DNA of 64,000 bases from Faecalispora sporosphaeroides DSM 1294 (lineage in GTDB: Bacteria > Bacillota > Clostridia > Oscillospirales > Acutalibacteraceae). How positions within the stretch are numbered: the stretch's first letter is position 1; each line of letters begins with the position of its first letter. The position numbers and the translations under genes were made by a program. The notes beneath the pieces are model-generated. The model made no database searches. It saw only the letters and a program-made list of their open reading frames with translations, and was not told the DNA's origin. The stretch covers positions 188,728-252,727 of the forward strand of contig KB911069.1 of NCBI GenBank assembly GCA_000383295.1, read 5' to 3'. Shown piece by piece: positions 9,010 through 18,079 of this stretch.

Positions 9010-9719
9010 AAATACTTGCTATAGATTCCACCGCCGTTGCGGCTTCCGCCGCGGTGCTGGAGGACGACCGCCTGCTGGGGGAATTTTTCGTTCACACCGG
9101 CCTTACCCACAGCCAGACACTGATGCCGATGGTGCAGCAGGTGCTGGCGTGCGCGGGCGTTTCCGTCGGGGACATTGACTTATTTGCGGCGGCCGCCGGG
9201 CCCGGTTCGTTTACCGGCGTGCGCATCGGCGTGGCCAGCATCAAGGGAATGGCGATGGCGCAGGACAAGCCGTGCGTCGGTGTTTCCACTCTCGAGGCGA
9301 TGGCCTATAATCTTGCCCTGCCCGGCGCCACGGTGTGCGCGGTGATGGATGCGCGGCGCGGGCAGGTGTACAATGCCGTGTTCCGTTTGGAGCAGGATGG
9401 TTTCGAGCGCCTGACGCCGGATCGCGCGATTTCGGTGGAGGCGCTCAGCGAAGAATGCAAAAATTATAGCCGGCCTTTATTTCTTGTTGGAGATGGGGCA
9501 AAACTGTGCTATAATACGAACGGGTTTCAAGAGCTTTCCGCTGTTCTGCCGCCGGAGCCGTCGCTGTATCAGCGCGCGTTCGGAGTGGGCAAAGCGGCCT
9601 TTGGCGCCTGGCAGCGAGGGGAAGCGGTACCTGCTTCCGAGCTGCTGCCCGTATACCTGCGCCTGTCTCAGGCAGAGCGGGAACTCAAAAAACGGCAGGA
9701 AAATCAAAAGGAGGGCTGA
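9006..9719 (+). CDS. tsaB: tRNA t6A synthesis protein TsaB
   Basis: Inactive ASKHA-fold partner of TsaD in t6A synthesis, 237 residues. The N-terminus MKILAIDSTAVAASAAVLED and the AAAGPGSFTGVRIGVASIKG block are diagnostic. It is translationally coupled to tsaE by an ATGA overlap and is followed two bases later by rpiB. tsaD and rimI, often next in line, are not in this window. Confidence 0.95.
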   Translation: MKILAIDSTAVAASAAVLEDDRLLGEFFVHTGLTHSQTLMPMVQQVLACAGVSVGDIDLFAAAAGPGSFTGVRIGVASIKGMAMAQDKPCVGVSTLEAMAYNLALPGATVCAVMDARRGQVYNAVFRLEQDGFERLTPDRAISVEALSEECKNYSRPLFLVGDGAKLCYNTNGFQELSAVLPPEPSLYQRAFGVGKAAFGAWQRGEAVPASELLPVYLRLSQAERELKKRQENQKEG

Positions 9720-9721
9720 GC

Positions 9722-10168
9722 ATGGTAGTACTGGGAGCGGATCACGGCGGATTTTGCCTGAAAGAAGCGGTAAAAGCCTATTTGGAGAAGAACTCCATTG
9801 CGTATCACGATTACGGCTGCTACAGCGAGGAATCGGTGGATTATGCGCTGTTTGCTTCTAAGGTGGCTTACGATGTGGCCGAAGGAAGAGCGGAAAAGGG
9901 AATTCTGTGCTGCGGCACCGGAATCGGAATTTCGATTGCCGCCAATAAGGTAAAGGGAATCCGCGCGGCGGTATGCACAAACGAATTCTGCGCAGATGCC
10001 ACCCGCCGGCATAACGACGCCAACATTCTGTGCATGGGCGGCCGTGTGATCGACGAGGAAACGGCGGTTAAGCTGACCAAAATTTTTCTCGAAACCCCGT
10101 TTGAAGGCGGGCGGCATGCGAGAAGAATCGCGCAGATCAAAGAAATTGAAGACGGAGAAAAGCTGTAA
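9722..10168 (+). CDS. rpiB: Ribose-5-phosphate isomerase B
   Basis: Sugar-phosphate isomerase of the RpiB/LacAB family, 148 residues. The N-terminal VLGADHGGFCLKE, the CCGTGIGISIAANK loop with the catalytic cysteine, and CTNEFCADATRRHNDANILCMG are all present. It interconverts ribose 5-phosphate and ribulose 5-phosphate. It lies in the tsaE-tsaB-rpiB-upp string with spacings of 2 and 12 bases, so it is probably co-transcribed. Confidence 0.95.
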   Translation: MVVLGADHGGFCLKEAVKAYLEKNSIAYHDYGCYSEESVDYALFASKVAYDVAEGRAEKGILCCGTGIGISIAANKVKGIRAAVCTNEFCADATRRHNDANILCMGGRVIDEETAVKLTKIFLETPFEGGRHARRIAQIKEIEDGEKL

Positions 10169-10180
10169 AGGAGTAAACGG

Positions 10181-10813
10181 ATGGAACATCAGGTTTTTGA
10201 AATGACACACCCCCTCATTCAGCACAAGCTGACTTTTTTAAGGGATAAGAACACAGGCTCCAAGGAGTTCCGCAGCTTGGTGGGCGAAATCGCCATGCTG
10301 ATGTGCTATGAGGCCACACGAGATCTTCCCTTGGAAGAAACACGGGTCGAGACGCCGGTCGCAATGGCCACCACAAAGGTGCTGTCGGGCCGCAAGCTGG
10401 CATTTGTGCCGATTCTGCGCGCGGGCCTCGGCATGGTAGACGCCGTGCTCGAGCTGGTTCCCGCCGCGAAGGTGGGCCATATCGGCCTGTACCGCGACCA
10501 CGAGACCTTGCAGCCGGTAGAGTATTACAGCAAGCTGCCGCAGGATACCAACGAGCGCGACGTGATTGTGCTCGACCCTATGCTGGCTACCGGCGGTTCC
10601 GCTGTGGATGCGATCAACATTATCAAGCGCAGCCATCCCAAGAGCATTAAATTTATGTGCGTTATCGCGGCGCCCGAGGGCGTTGAGGCGCTCTCCAAGG
10701 CCCACCCTGATGTGCCGATTTACTGTGCTCATATTGACGACCATCTCAATGAATCCGGATATATCGTTCCCGGCCTGGGCGACGCGGGCGACCGGATTTT
10801 CGGCACCCTGTAA
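10181..10813 (+). CDS. upp: Uracil phosphoribosyltransferase
   Basis: Pyrimidine salvage enzyme making UMP from uracil and PRPP, 210 residues as usual. The [20 protein letters not shown] block, the PRPP loop [12 protein letters not shown] and the C-terminal uracil-binding [18 protein letters not shown] are complete. It is the last gene of the tsaE operon, and two hairpins follow. Confidence 0.97.
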   Translation: MEHQVFEMTHPLIQHKLTFLRDKNTGSKEFRSLVGEIAMLMCYEATRDLPLEETRVETPVAMATTKVLSGRKLAFVPILRAGLGMVDAVLELVPAAKVGHIGLYRDHETLQPVEYYSKLPQDTNERDVIVLDPMLATGGSAVDAINIIKRSHPKSIKFMCVIAAPEGVEALSKAHPDVPIYCAHIDDHLNESGYIVPGLGDAGDRIFGTL

Positions 10814-10817
10814 CACA

Positions 10818-10858
10818 AAGCGCCGGGCTGCCGTGCCCGGCCCATTTCGGGCCGGCGC
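10818..10858 (+). terminator. GC-rich hairpin after upp
   Basis: AGCGCCGG pairs with CCGGCGCT, with nested CCGGGC/GCCCGG and GGCCC/GGGCC stems. There is no T run, so it may be a processing or backup structure ahead of the stronger terminator at 10881. Confidence 0.45.
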
Positions 10859-10880
10859 TGGCGGATTCTCGCAAAAGACA

Positions 10881-10938
10881 AAAAGAGATTCTTCCTAAGT
10901 AGCGGTGTTTTTCACCGAGTTTAGGAAGAATCTCTTTT
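10881..10938. terminator. Strong bidirectional terminator
   Basis: An 18-base perfect arm pair (AAAAGAGATTCTTCCTAA with its complement) surrounds a second hairpin CGGTG-TTTTT-CACCG. A-rich and T-rich ends make it usable from both strands. Confidence 0.85.
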
Positions 10939-10949
10939 GATATGGCCGG

Positions 10950-11335
10950 TTATTTTCCGTTGCGGCTTTTGTATTCCTGGTACAGAAGATCCTTCAGAAT
11001 CAGGAATGTGTCCGCTTCGCTCAGGCCGAGCTGCTCTTGGCAGCGGCCGCACAGAGCCGCAATCTGTTCCTGGTAAGCCCTGATCCCATGAAGTCCCTGA
11101 TAGGTGGCCAAAATGGGGTATTTCCGGCTCCAGGCCGCGGTTCAGTCGATTTCGTCCGCCGCGCTGTCCATGCTGGTCCAATCCCCGCCCACTGTGTTTC
11201 CGCTGATCAGCTGATCATAGCTGACACGGTACAGCTCACAGAGGAGCTTTGTCTTGGTCAGATCGGGAACTGTCTGGTCGGTTTCCCATTTGCTTACGGT
11301 TTGTCTGGAAACAACCAAACGTAACATTTTCGGCT
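10950..11335 (-). pseudogene. Decayed XRE-family helix-turn-helix regulator
   Basis: The frame retains the recognition helix VSRQTVSKWETDQTVPDL and the linker LLCELYRVSYDQLISGN, but the first ~30 codons of the helix-turn-helix are missing: the gene begins abruptly against the 3' end of the YitT gene. An in-frame TGA at 11142-11144 then interrupts it, and the same frame continues (TAAWSRKYPILATYQGL ... DLLYQEYKSRNGK) to a TAA at 10950. Family members usually have a Trp at the stop position, so TGG to TGA is likely. Two lesions make a pseudogene the best reading. Confidence 0.7.
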
Positions 11336-11337
11336 TT

Positions 11338-12231
11338 TTACAACCGCTTGACAAAATTGCCGCTGATGTCCAGCCGGTCGTTGATGATGATAAACGCCTG
11401 GGGGTCGATATCCCGAACGATCCGCTTCATGCGGCTGATTTCAAATTTGGAAACCACCGTCATAAAGATGTACGACTGTTCGTGTGTATAAGCGCCGTAG
11501 CCCTGCCAGCAGGTAACGCCACGGTGCAAAAGCTGAACGATGGTATCGGCTACCTCGGGGTGCCTTGTAAAGATCATAGCGCTCGATTTTATGTTCTGAT
11601 AATGGGTTCTGTCCACTACCAGAGAGGTTGCGGCAGAGAAAATAACGGAGTACACCACCACTTCCACCTCAAAACGGAAGAGGCAGTACAAAAATACGAT
11701 ACTGCTGACAGAAATGCCGAGCTTGCCGACGCTCATGTCAGGGAATTTTTTGGTGCAGTACACGCCGATGATGTCGGTTCCGCCGCCGGAGCCGCCGGAG
11801 CGCAGGGTCAGGCCGATCCCGGAGCCCGCGATCAGTCCGCCGATGACGCAGGCCGTGAGGTAATCGTTAATTAGCGGTGTGCTCGGAATCGGAATGATCG
11901 TCATCGCCATCGACTGGCTTGCGACGGTCAGCACGGTTTTCAGGAAAAACGTACGGCTGATTTCCCGGTAGGCGAGCAGCAGAAGGGGAATGTTCAGAAC
12001 CATCATCATCACGCCGGCCAGATTGAAGGTTTGCGGAATATTCAGGTGCAGAACATTGACGGCAAGATCGGAGAGAACCTGCGCAATGCCGATGAATCCG
12101 CCGTTATACAGCTTGAGCGGAACAATAACGGTATTCAGGTTCGCGGCGCAGATGATTCCCCCTAAAACAGAGAAAAGGTAGCCTGGCAGCATTTGCAGGT
12201 GTTCTTTATGCAGCATATGCGATTTTTGCAT
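11338..12231 (-). CDS. YitT family membrane protein (DUF161-DUF2179)
   Basis: A 297-residue protein with five to six N-terminal membrane segments (YitT domain, including GGFIGIAQVLSDL and GSGIGLTLRSGGSGGGTDI) followed by a cytosolic DUF2179 domain (SSAMIFTRHPEVADTIVQ ... RDIDPQAFIIINDRLDISG). Function is unknown in the family. The ATG at 12231 follows AGGGGGATCGTCC; the longer frame from 12264 lacks a better site. The stop directly abuts the truncated XRE remnant. Confidence 0.85.
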   Translation of the reverse strand: MQKSHMLHKEHLQMLPGYLFSVLGGIICAANLNTVIVPLKLYNGGFIGIAQVLSDLAVNVLHLNIPQTFNLAGVMMMVLNIPLLLLAYREISRTFFLKTVLTVASQSMAMTIIPIPSTPLINDYLTACVIGGLIAGSGIGLTLRSGGSGGGTDIIGVYCTKKFPDMSVGKLGISVSSIVFLYCLFRFEVEVVVYSVIFSAATSLVVDRTHYQNIKSSAMIFTRHPEVADTIVQLLHRGVTCWQGYGAYTHEQSYIFMTVVSKFEISRMKRIVRDIDPQAFIIINDRLDISGNFVKRL

Positions 12232-12443
12232 GGACGATCCCCCTGATTCTATATCTGTTTCCATTATATCGGGCGGGAAAAAGAAGTCAAGCGGTGAACT
12301 GCGTAACTGAAAAATATCTTTTTATTCAAATTTTAATCAAGTAAGTTCTGGAATACGGAAAAAAATATTTTATTTTTAAAAAAAGTGTGGTATAGTGAAT
12401 GACAGTGTTCCAGATATAATGAAAAAGGAGTGGAAGTCCCGGG

Positions 12444-13019
12444 ATGAATAGTCCGAATCATGTGCTCATCGGACTGATTGTATACGAGTATGTAGCTGAA
12501 AAATATGGTGTTCGGCTGGACAGAGCCAGCTTCCTGAAGGGAAATACCAGCCCGGATCATTCTCTTTCTTTCCTCAGGCCGCATCGCATGCGCTATTGCA
12601 AGGATATGGTAAGGAGAAAGATCGGCCGCACCTGCCGCCTGGAATGGCAGGATAAGAATCGGCAGCTGTCCAAAAAACTGGGAGTTTTGTGCCACTACTA
12701 TTCCGATTTCCTCTGCCTGGCGCACAGCTCTGAATTTGACGGCACTCTTTCAGAGCATATTCAGTACGAGCAGGACCTGTTGTTTTACATGGGCAATCAT
12801 ATGGAATATTTCAAAGGCCTGGATTACGTGCCTGAAATAGAGGTTCCTTTGACGGTGCAGGAAATTTATGAACATATGCACGATCGTGTTCACCAAAAAT
12901 ATGAGCTCGGGCAGGACTTTGAGACCGAACTGTTCTTTGCGATTCGATCCTGCATTGAGCTGGTGCTGTATGTGTTTTATCACGGCCGCTGTGTGGCCGA
13001 GCCGGCTGTACAGCGGTAA
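12444..13019 (+). CDS. Zinc-dependent phospholipase C-like protein
   Basis: A 191-residue cytosolic-looking protein resembling the Zn_dep_PLPC family found in clostridia. The His/Asp metal-ligand pattern is visible: NHVLIG at the N-terminus, GNTSPDHS, GVLCHYYSDFLCLAH and EHIQYEQ. No signal peptide precedes the domain, unlike secreted alpha-toxin-type enzymes, so the substrate is uncertain. The start follows AAAAAGGAGTGGAAGTCCCGGG. An AT-rich upstream stretch with TATAGT at about 12391 may hold the promoter. Confidence 0.7.
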   Translation: MNSPNHVLIGLIVYEYVAEKYGVRLDRASFLKGNTSPDHSLSFLRPHRMRYCKDMVRRKIGRTCRLEWQDKNRQLSKKLGVLCHYYSDFLCLAHSSEFDGTLSEHIQYEQDLLFYMGNHMEYFKGLDYVPEIEVPLTVQEIYEHMHDRVHQKYELGQDFETELFFAIRSCIELVLYVFYHGRCVAEPAVQR

Positions 13020-13208
13020 TGCTTTTCTCATTTATCCTATAGCATAAGCGTAATTTTTGGGTATGCGGCGTTGCCGTGTACCCTTTTTCTTTTTTCTGTG
13101 CTTTTATCATTTAAAAATGGGGAATTTATTTGTTCCGGATTCTGTGATAGTTTCATAGTAATAAATGGATATGGGCATCTTATGGAAAACAGGAAAAGGG
13201 TGAAGAAA

Positions 13209-13409
13209 ATGGATGCTTGGAAAAATTCAAACGACAAAAAGGGCACTGCGGCACAGGCTTTTTACCGCCCTGCGCAGCAGAAGACGCTGGAACGGCTGTG
13301 GGACAGCGGGACGCAGCTGTTTTACCGCAGAGACCGAAAGCGCATCGCAACGGCCGGTGCATATCCGCAGGGCTTTTACCGCACGGGCTCGGTCAAAGAG
13401 TTGCACTGA
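13209..13409 (+). CDS. Small protein with three FYR repeats (candidate)
   Basis: A 66-residue basic open frame starting at an ATG preceded by AAAAGGGTGAAGAAA. Three evenly spaced motifs, AFYRPA, LFYRRD and GFYRTG, occur about 20 residues apart, suggesting a short internal repeat. Third codon positions are GC-rich as in neighbouring genes. I recognise no family. An in-frame ATG at 13182 would give a longer form. It lies 80 bases before the GlcG-like gene and may be co-transcribed. Confidence 0.4.
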   Translation: MDAWKNSNDKKGTAAQAFYRPAQQKTLERLWDSGTQLFYRRDRKRIATAGAYPQGFYRTGSVKELH

Positions 13410-13489
13410 TTTGGTTTGTTTTTTGCTGGACAGATGTCTTTGAATCCGCTATGATTATGCCAGAAGAAAGTGTGAAAGGGAGGGAGAAC

Positions 13490-13969
13490 ATGCTGCACGA
13501 AGAAGTAAAGGAAGAAATCCTGCGCCAGCTGGCGGAGTACGGTGAGCGCGGAATCAGTCTCGATCTGGCGGAGCGGATGACAAAGGCGGCGCGTGAAAAG
13601 GCAAAAGAGGTGGGGGTACCGATTTCCGCCGCCGTGGTGGATGCAGGGGGAAACCGGATTCTGCACCTGCGGATGGACGGCGCGCTGTTGATCAGCGTGG
13701 ACGCCGCGTTCAGCAAGGCGTACACCTCGGCCTCTTTAGAGACTCCTACCGGGAGCCTGCACGAACGAACCGTTCCCGATGGGGCTCTGTACGGGCTCCA
13801 CACGATGTTTGGCGGCAGATACTGCGTGTTCGGCGGCGGGCTGCCGCTGTTCCGGGCCGGCAGACTGGCCGGCGCAGTCGGAATCAGCGGCGGAACCGTG
13901 GAGGAAGACACCCTGATTGCCGAAGCGGCGGTGAGCGCCTGCCCGGAGTTCAGCTGGACTAAAAAGTAG
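13490..13969 (+). CDS. GlcG/HbpS/PduO-C family heme-binding-type protein
   Basis: A 159-residue single DUF336 domain: SLDLAERMTKAAREKAKE, then PISAAVVDAGGNRILHLRMDGA, KAYTSASLETPTG, and FGGGLPLFRAGRLAGAVGISGG-type motif. The family includes the C-terminal domain of PduO and extracellular HbpS, which bind heme or corrinoid, and standalone GlcG of unknown role. ATG at 13490 follows GGGAGGGAGAAC. It is about 5 kb upstream of the microcompartment locus; a functional link to it is possible but not shown. Confidence 0.8.
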   Translation: MLHEEVKEEILRQLAEYGERGISLDLAERMTKAAREKAKEVGVPISAAVVDAGGNRILHLRMDGALLISVDAAFSKAYTSASLETPTGSLHERTVPDGALYGLHTMFGGRYCVFGGGLPLFRAGRLAGAVGISGGTVEEDTLIAEAAVSACPEFSWTKK

Positions 13970-14050
13970 CGATTGGCCGGATTTAAAAAGACTCTCTTTG
14001 GGAATGTTCCCGCAAAATAAAATGAGCACGCGCACAGCCAGAGTTTAAAA

Positions 14051-14091
14051 AGCAAGGTGTTGTTCCGGTGGAACAGCACCTTGCTTTTTTG
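14051..14091 (+). terminator. Rho-independent terminator
   Basis: AAGCAAGGTG(T)TGTTCC pairs with GGAACAGCACCTTGCTT, followed by TTTTTT. It ends the GlcG-like transcript. Confidence 0.85.
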
Positions 14092-14192
14092 CGGGATAGG
14101 GCAGAGATTTTTTCCCATTTCCCGTCATATTCTTTTAAGGGCCGCACATCGGCGGCAGCAGCCCAAATTTTCCAGTAAAAGGTAAATTTCAA

Positions 14193-14240
14193 ATCGATCC
14201 GGCGATCGATAATGACAAAATCCGACAATCGTGATATACT
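14193..14240 (+). promoter_or_regulatory. Promoter and possible operator of the Sel1-repeat gene
   Basis: ATGACA (14212-14217), a 17-base spacer and TATACT (14235-14240) with TG one base upstream. An inverted repeat ATCGAT...ATCGAT (14193-14210) touches the -35 box and may be an operator. The rest of 14092-14359 shows no gene. Confidence 0.55.
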
Positions 14241-14359
14241 GAAAAAAATCATGATTGCTTGAACGTGTGCAGAAATTCATCAACAGTTTTTCATAAAAGC
14301 CACAGAATGGTTCAAGAGCAAGGCAAGCCCTATGAATGGAAATAAAGGAGTTATTTTTT

Positions 14360-17300
14360 ATGCAGGACGAAAGAAACCAGACACAAAACAGTGAAACAGA
14401 GCCGAAGGACCCATATAAATTTGTTTTTATCGATCCGAAGCTGATCCGAAGCGCTGCGGAAACGGTGAAACAGCAGCAGGAGGATTTGCAGGAGCTGATT
14501 GCAAGAGCCGAGGACGACGATTTGGAGGCAAAGCACCAGCTTGCCCTCTGCTATTACCGCGGGACGGGCGGCGTAAAACAGGACGGTGAAAAGGCCTTCT
14601 ATTGGTTTCAGCAGGCGGCCGAGCAGGGGGATGTTTCTGCTCAGTACAATTTAGGCGCGTGCTATGAAAACGGGATCGGCGTGAAGCAGGATTACGAAAA
14701 AGCGGTGTCCTTGTACCGTGAGGCGGCGGAGCAGGACTTTCCGTCCGCACAATGTGCTTTGGGGCTGTGCTATGAAATCGGGCAGGGCGTCGAAATGGAT
14801 AAAGACAAGGCGATGGAGCTGTACCTGCTGGCCGCAGAGCAGGAGTATGCCCCGGCGCAGTGCAATCTGGGCTTTTTCTATTACCACGGGATTGCGGTGG
14901 AAGAGAACGACGCCGAGGCTGTCGTCTGGTTCTCCAAGGCGGCGGAGCAGGAGTATCCGCGCGCGCAGTTTTTGCTGGGCGAATGCTTTGAATATGGATA
15001 CGGCGCGGAAAAAGATACCGACAAGGCAGTCGAGCTGTACCGCCAGGCGGCGGAGTCGGAATTTGCGCCTGCGCAAACGCGTCTGGGCCTGATTTATCTT
15101 CACGCGCTCGGCGTAGAGCGGGACGCGGAACAGGCTGTCACCTGGTTCAACAAAGCGGTGGAGCAGGAGTATCCGCAGGCAAGATGTGTTTTGGGTGAGT
15201 GCTACGAAAACGGATGGGGGATAATGCAGGATCTGGAAAAAGCCCGGGAGCTGTATCTTCTTTCCGCGGAACAAGGCTATGCGCCCGCGCAGTGCAACCT
15301 GGGCTATTTGTACTATACCGGCACCGGTGTGGAGGAAGACAACGAGGAGGCTGCCCGCTGGTTTGAAAGGGCGGTCGAAAAAAAGCATCCCCGTGCGCAG
15401 TGCCTGCTTGGTCTGTGCTATGAAAATGGCTATGGCGTGGAAGAGGATAAGGCAAAAGCGGCAGAGCTGTACCGCCTTTCGGGGGAACAGGGCTATGCGC
15501 CCGCGCAGTGCAATCTGGGCTATTTCTATTACACCGGCGTCGGTATGGAAGAAAACAACGAAGAAGCCGTGAGCTGGTTCTCCAAGGCGGCCGAGCAGGG
15601 GTATCCGCGTGCGCGGCATCTTTTGGGCATCTGCTATGAAAACGGCTACGGCGTGGAGCGGAACCCGGCCCGTGCGGCGGAGCTGTATCAGGCGGCGGCC
15701 GAGCAGGAGTACCCCGATGCGCGGTGCGCGCTCGGCGTACTGTACGAATACGGGATGGGCGTGGAGCAGGACAAGGAAAAAGCGGTAGAACTGTACCGTG
15801 CTTCGGCGGAGCAGGACTATGCGCCCGCGCAGTGCAACCTGGGGTATTGCTATTACTGCGCGATCGGGGTGGAAGAAAACAACGAAGAGGCCGTACGCTG
15901 GTTTTCCAAAGCGGTGGAGCAGAATTTCCCGCGCGCGCAGTGCCTGCTGGGTGAATGCTACGAAAGCGGCTATGGGGTGGAAACGGATAAGGCAAAGGCG
16001 ATGGAGCTGTACCGCCTGGCGGCGGAGCAGGGCCACACGACCGCGCAGTGCAATCTGGGCTTCTTTTACTATGTTGGTATTGCAACAGAGGAAAATAACG
16101 AGGAAGCCGTTCGCTGGTTCACCAAGGCGGCGGAAAAGAACTATCCGCGCGCACAGAATCTGCTGGGCGAATGCTATGAGAACGGCTACGGCGTGGAGCG
16201 GGATCTGACCCGGGCAAGGGAGTTCTACCAAAAGGCCGCGGAGCAGGGCTACGCCCCGGCACAGTGCAATCTGGGCAATTTCTATTATTATGGCGTCAAG
16301 ACAGAGGTTGACTACGAGGAGGCCGTTGGCTGGTTTACCAAGGCGGCGGATCAGGGGCATGCCCGCGCACAGCGCATGCTGGGCCAGTGCTACGCGCAGG
16401 GCCGCGGCGTAGAGGCAAATCCGAAACGGGCAGTCGAGCTTTACCAGCTTGCCGCCGACAAAAAGGATTCCGATGCGCAGTGCGACCTGGGCCTGTGCTA
16501 TGAATGCGGCGAGGGCGTGGAAGAGAACAAGGAAAAGGCAATGGAGCTGTACCGCCTTTCCGCGGAACAGGGGAATGCCCGCGCACAGTGCAATCTGGGC
16601 TTTTTCTACTACCACGGCATCGCCGTGGAGGAGGACAATGAGCAGGCCGTCCATTGGTTTACCAAAGCGGCGGAGCAGGACTATACCCGGGCGCAGCATT
16701 TGCTGGGCGTGTGCTATGAACACGGCTGGGGCGTGGAGCGTAACCCCGAGAAGGCGGTGGAGCTTTACCAGATCGCAGCGAAAAAGAATCATCCGGTGGC
16801 GCAGTGCGATCTTGGCTATTGCTACGAGGTTGGCTGCGGTATAGAGAAAGACGTGGTAAAAGCGGTGGAGCTGTTCCGCCTTTCGGCGGAGCAGGGGTAT
16901 CCCCGAGGGCAGTCGAATCTGGGGAATTGCTATTATTATGGCCATGGTGTGCAGGAGGATAACGACCAGGCGTTTTACTGGTTCTCCAAAGCCGCCGAAC
17001 AGAAACATCCCCGCGCTCAATTCCGCATGGGACAATGCTATGAATTCGGCTATGGCACGGAAAAGAACATGGAGAAAGCGATTTATTGGTATCAGCTGGC
17101 CGTGGATCAGGGGTACGAAGATGCTTTGATCGTTCTTGGAAACCGGTATAATGACGGTGTAGGGGTCGCGCAGGATTACGAAAAAGCCGTTGAGCTGTAT
17201 GAAAGAGCGGTGAATGCGGGGAGCAGCGACGGAATGGTGAACCTTGGGCGGTTATATCGCTATGGCCATGGGGTGAAAGCGGATTTGGAAAAAGCGGTAT

Positions 17301-17737
17301 CGCTGTTTCGGCAGTCGATGGAAATGGGGTGCGATGAGGCTTTCGGCAACCTGGCGGACTGCTACGAGAGCGGCCAGGGCGTAAAGCAGGATTTTGCCGA
17401 GGCGATGCGGCTGTACCTGCTGGGAGCGGAGCGGGGCGACGAAACAGCGATGTTCAGCATCGGGAAGCTGTATGAAAACGGCAGGGGTGTATCGAAGGAT
17501 CTTGTCAAGGCGGCGGAATGGTACCACAAGGCGGCGGAAAACAAGGATGCGGAGTCCTGCTATCGGCTTGGGTATTTCTATGAGAAGGGAACCGGCGTAA
17601 AACAGGATACCGACAAAGCCCTTGAGATGTACCGGCGGGCGATAGAGCTTGGATATGAAAAAGCCAAAACAGCCCTGAAGCGCCTGGAGGGCAAATCAAA
17701 GCGATGGGGCGGTTTGTTCTCGCTGTTCAAGCACTGA
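14360..17737 (+). CDS. Giant Sel1-repeat (SLR) protein
   Basis: A 1125-residue protein made almost wholly of Sel1-like 36-residue helical repeats, about 29-30 in number, after a ~60-residue charged N-terminus. Repeats alternate in two forms, one with AVELYRLAAEQGYAPAQCNL and one with EEAVRWFSKAAEQ, giving a 72-residue super-repeat. There is no signal peptide or membrane segment, so it is probably a cytosolic scaffold. It ends in a basic aromatic tail (KSKRWGGLFSLFKH). Start: AAAGGAG nine bases before ATG 14360. Neighbours give no functional clue. The near-identical DNA of successive repeats makes copy number prone to change. Confidence 0.9.
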   Translation: MQDERNQTQNSETEPKDPYKFVFIDPKLIRSAAETVKQQQEDLQELIARAEDDDLEAKHQLALCYYRGTGGVKQDGEKAFYWFQQAAEQGDVSAQYNLGACYENGIGVKQDYEKAVSLYREAAEQDFPSAQCALGLCYEIGQGVEMDKDKAMELYLLAAEQEYAPAQCNLGFFYYHGIAVEENDAEAVVWFSKAAEQEYPRAQFLLGECFEYGYGAEKDTDKAVELYRQAAESEFAPAQTRLGLIYLHALGVERDAEQAVTWFNKAVEQEYPQARCVLGECYENGWGIMQDLEKARELYLLSAEQGYAPAQCNLGYLYYTGTGVEEDNEEAARWFERAVEKKHPRAQCLLGLCYENGYGVEEDKAKAAELYRLSGEQGYAPAQCNLGYFYYTGVGMEENNEEAVSWFSKAAEQGYPRARHLLGICYENGYGVERNPARAAELYQAAAEQEYPDARCALGVLYEYGMGVEQDKEKAVELYRASAEQDYAPAQCNLGYCYYCAIGVEENNEEAVRWFSKAVEQNFPRAQCLLGECYESGYGVETDKAKAMELYRLAAEQGHTTAQCNLGFFYYVGIATEENNEEAVRWFTKAAEKNYPRAQNLLGECYENGYGVERDLTRAREFYQKAAEQGYAPAQCNLGNFYYYGVKTEVDYEEAVGWFTKAADQGHARAQRMLGQCYAQGRGVEANPKRAVELYQLAADKKDSDAQCDLGLCYECGEGVEENKEKAMELYRLSAEQGNARAQCNLGFFYYHGIAVEEDNEQAVHWFTKAAEQDYTRAQHLLGVCYEHGWGVERNPEKAVELYQIAAKKNHPVAQCDLGYCYEVGCGIEKDVVKAVELFRLSAEQGYPRGQSNLGNCYYYGHGVQEDNDQAFYWFSKAAEQKHPRAQFRMGQCYEFGYGTEKNMEKAIYWYQLAVDQGYEDALIVLGNRYNDGVGVAQDYEKAVELYERAVNAGSSDGMVNLGRLYRYGHGVKADLEKAVSLFRQSMEMGCDEAFGNLADCYESGQGVKQDFAEAMRLYLLGAERGDETAMFSIGKLYENGRGVSKDLVKAAEWYHKAAENKDAESCYRLGYFYEKGTGVKQDTDKALEMYRRAIELGYEKAKTALKRLEGKSKRWGGLFSLFKH

Positions 17738-17752
17738 GAATAAGAACAGTAT

Positions 17753-17786
17753 GGCCGGGAGCGGTTTTTCGGAACCGCTCCCGGCC
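17753..17786 (+). terminator. Hairpin after the Sel1-repeat gene
   Basis: GGCCGGGAGCGGTT pairs with GGAACCGCTCCCGGCC-type arm (perfect 14-base stem). The T tract is short (ATTTGCTGTT). Confidence 0.6.
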
Positions 17787-18079
17787 ATTTGCTGTTCAGA
17801 CCCGCGAGTGCGATTGGTCAAGTGCTCCACAGAACTCCCCTGCGGTAAAAAGCAAAACAAGGCGGAGGCGGTGCCGAAATGAACCTTTTTCGGCATCGCT
17901 TCCCATATCTTGATTTTACATGATTTTGGTCTGAATTTCGTTACCGGCAATCCGGGGAGAAATGCTATGATAAAGTAACGGAAAACTGTACCCGAAAGGC
18001 CGGCCCAAGGAACCCGCGGCCCGTTTTTCGGGGAGAAAAAGCCCTGTGGAAGTGATCAATTCAAGGAGGAGACGTTCTT
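17787..18079. other. Intergenic region with a second large hairpin
   Basis: A 16-pair stem with two G-U pairs lies at 17864-17903 (GGAGGCGGTGCCGAAA with TTTCGGCATCGCTTCC). TATGAT at about 17967 is a possible -10 for the small gene at 18080, without a clear -35. No gene seen. Confidence 0.4.

Noticed and set aside
14651-17035. 794-codon minus-strand frame opposite the Sel1-repeat gene
   Set aside because: It mirrors the repeat periodicity of the real gene and has no start context of its own.
14360-17737. CRISPR or other DNA repeat array
   Set aside because: The periodicity (about 108 bases) is the codon-level result of 36-residue Sel1 repeats in one open frame.
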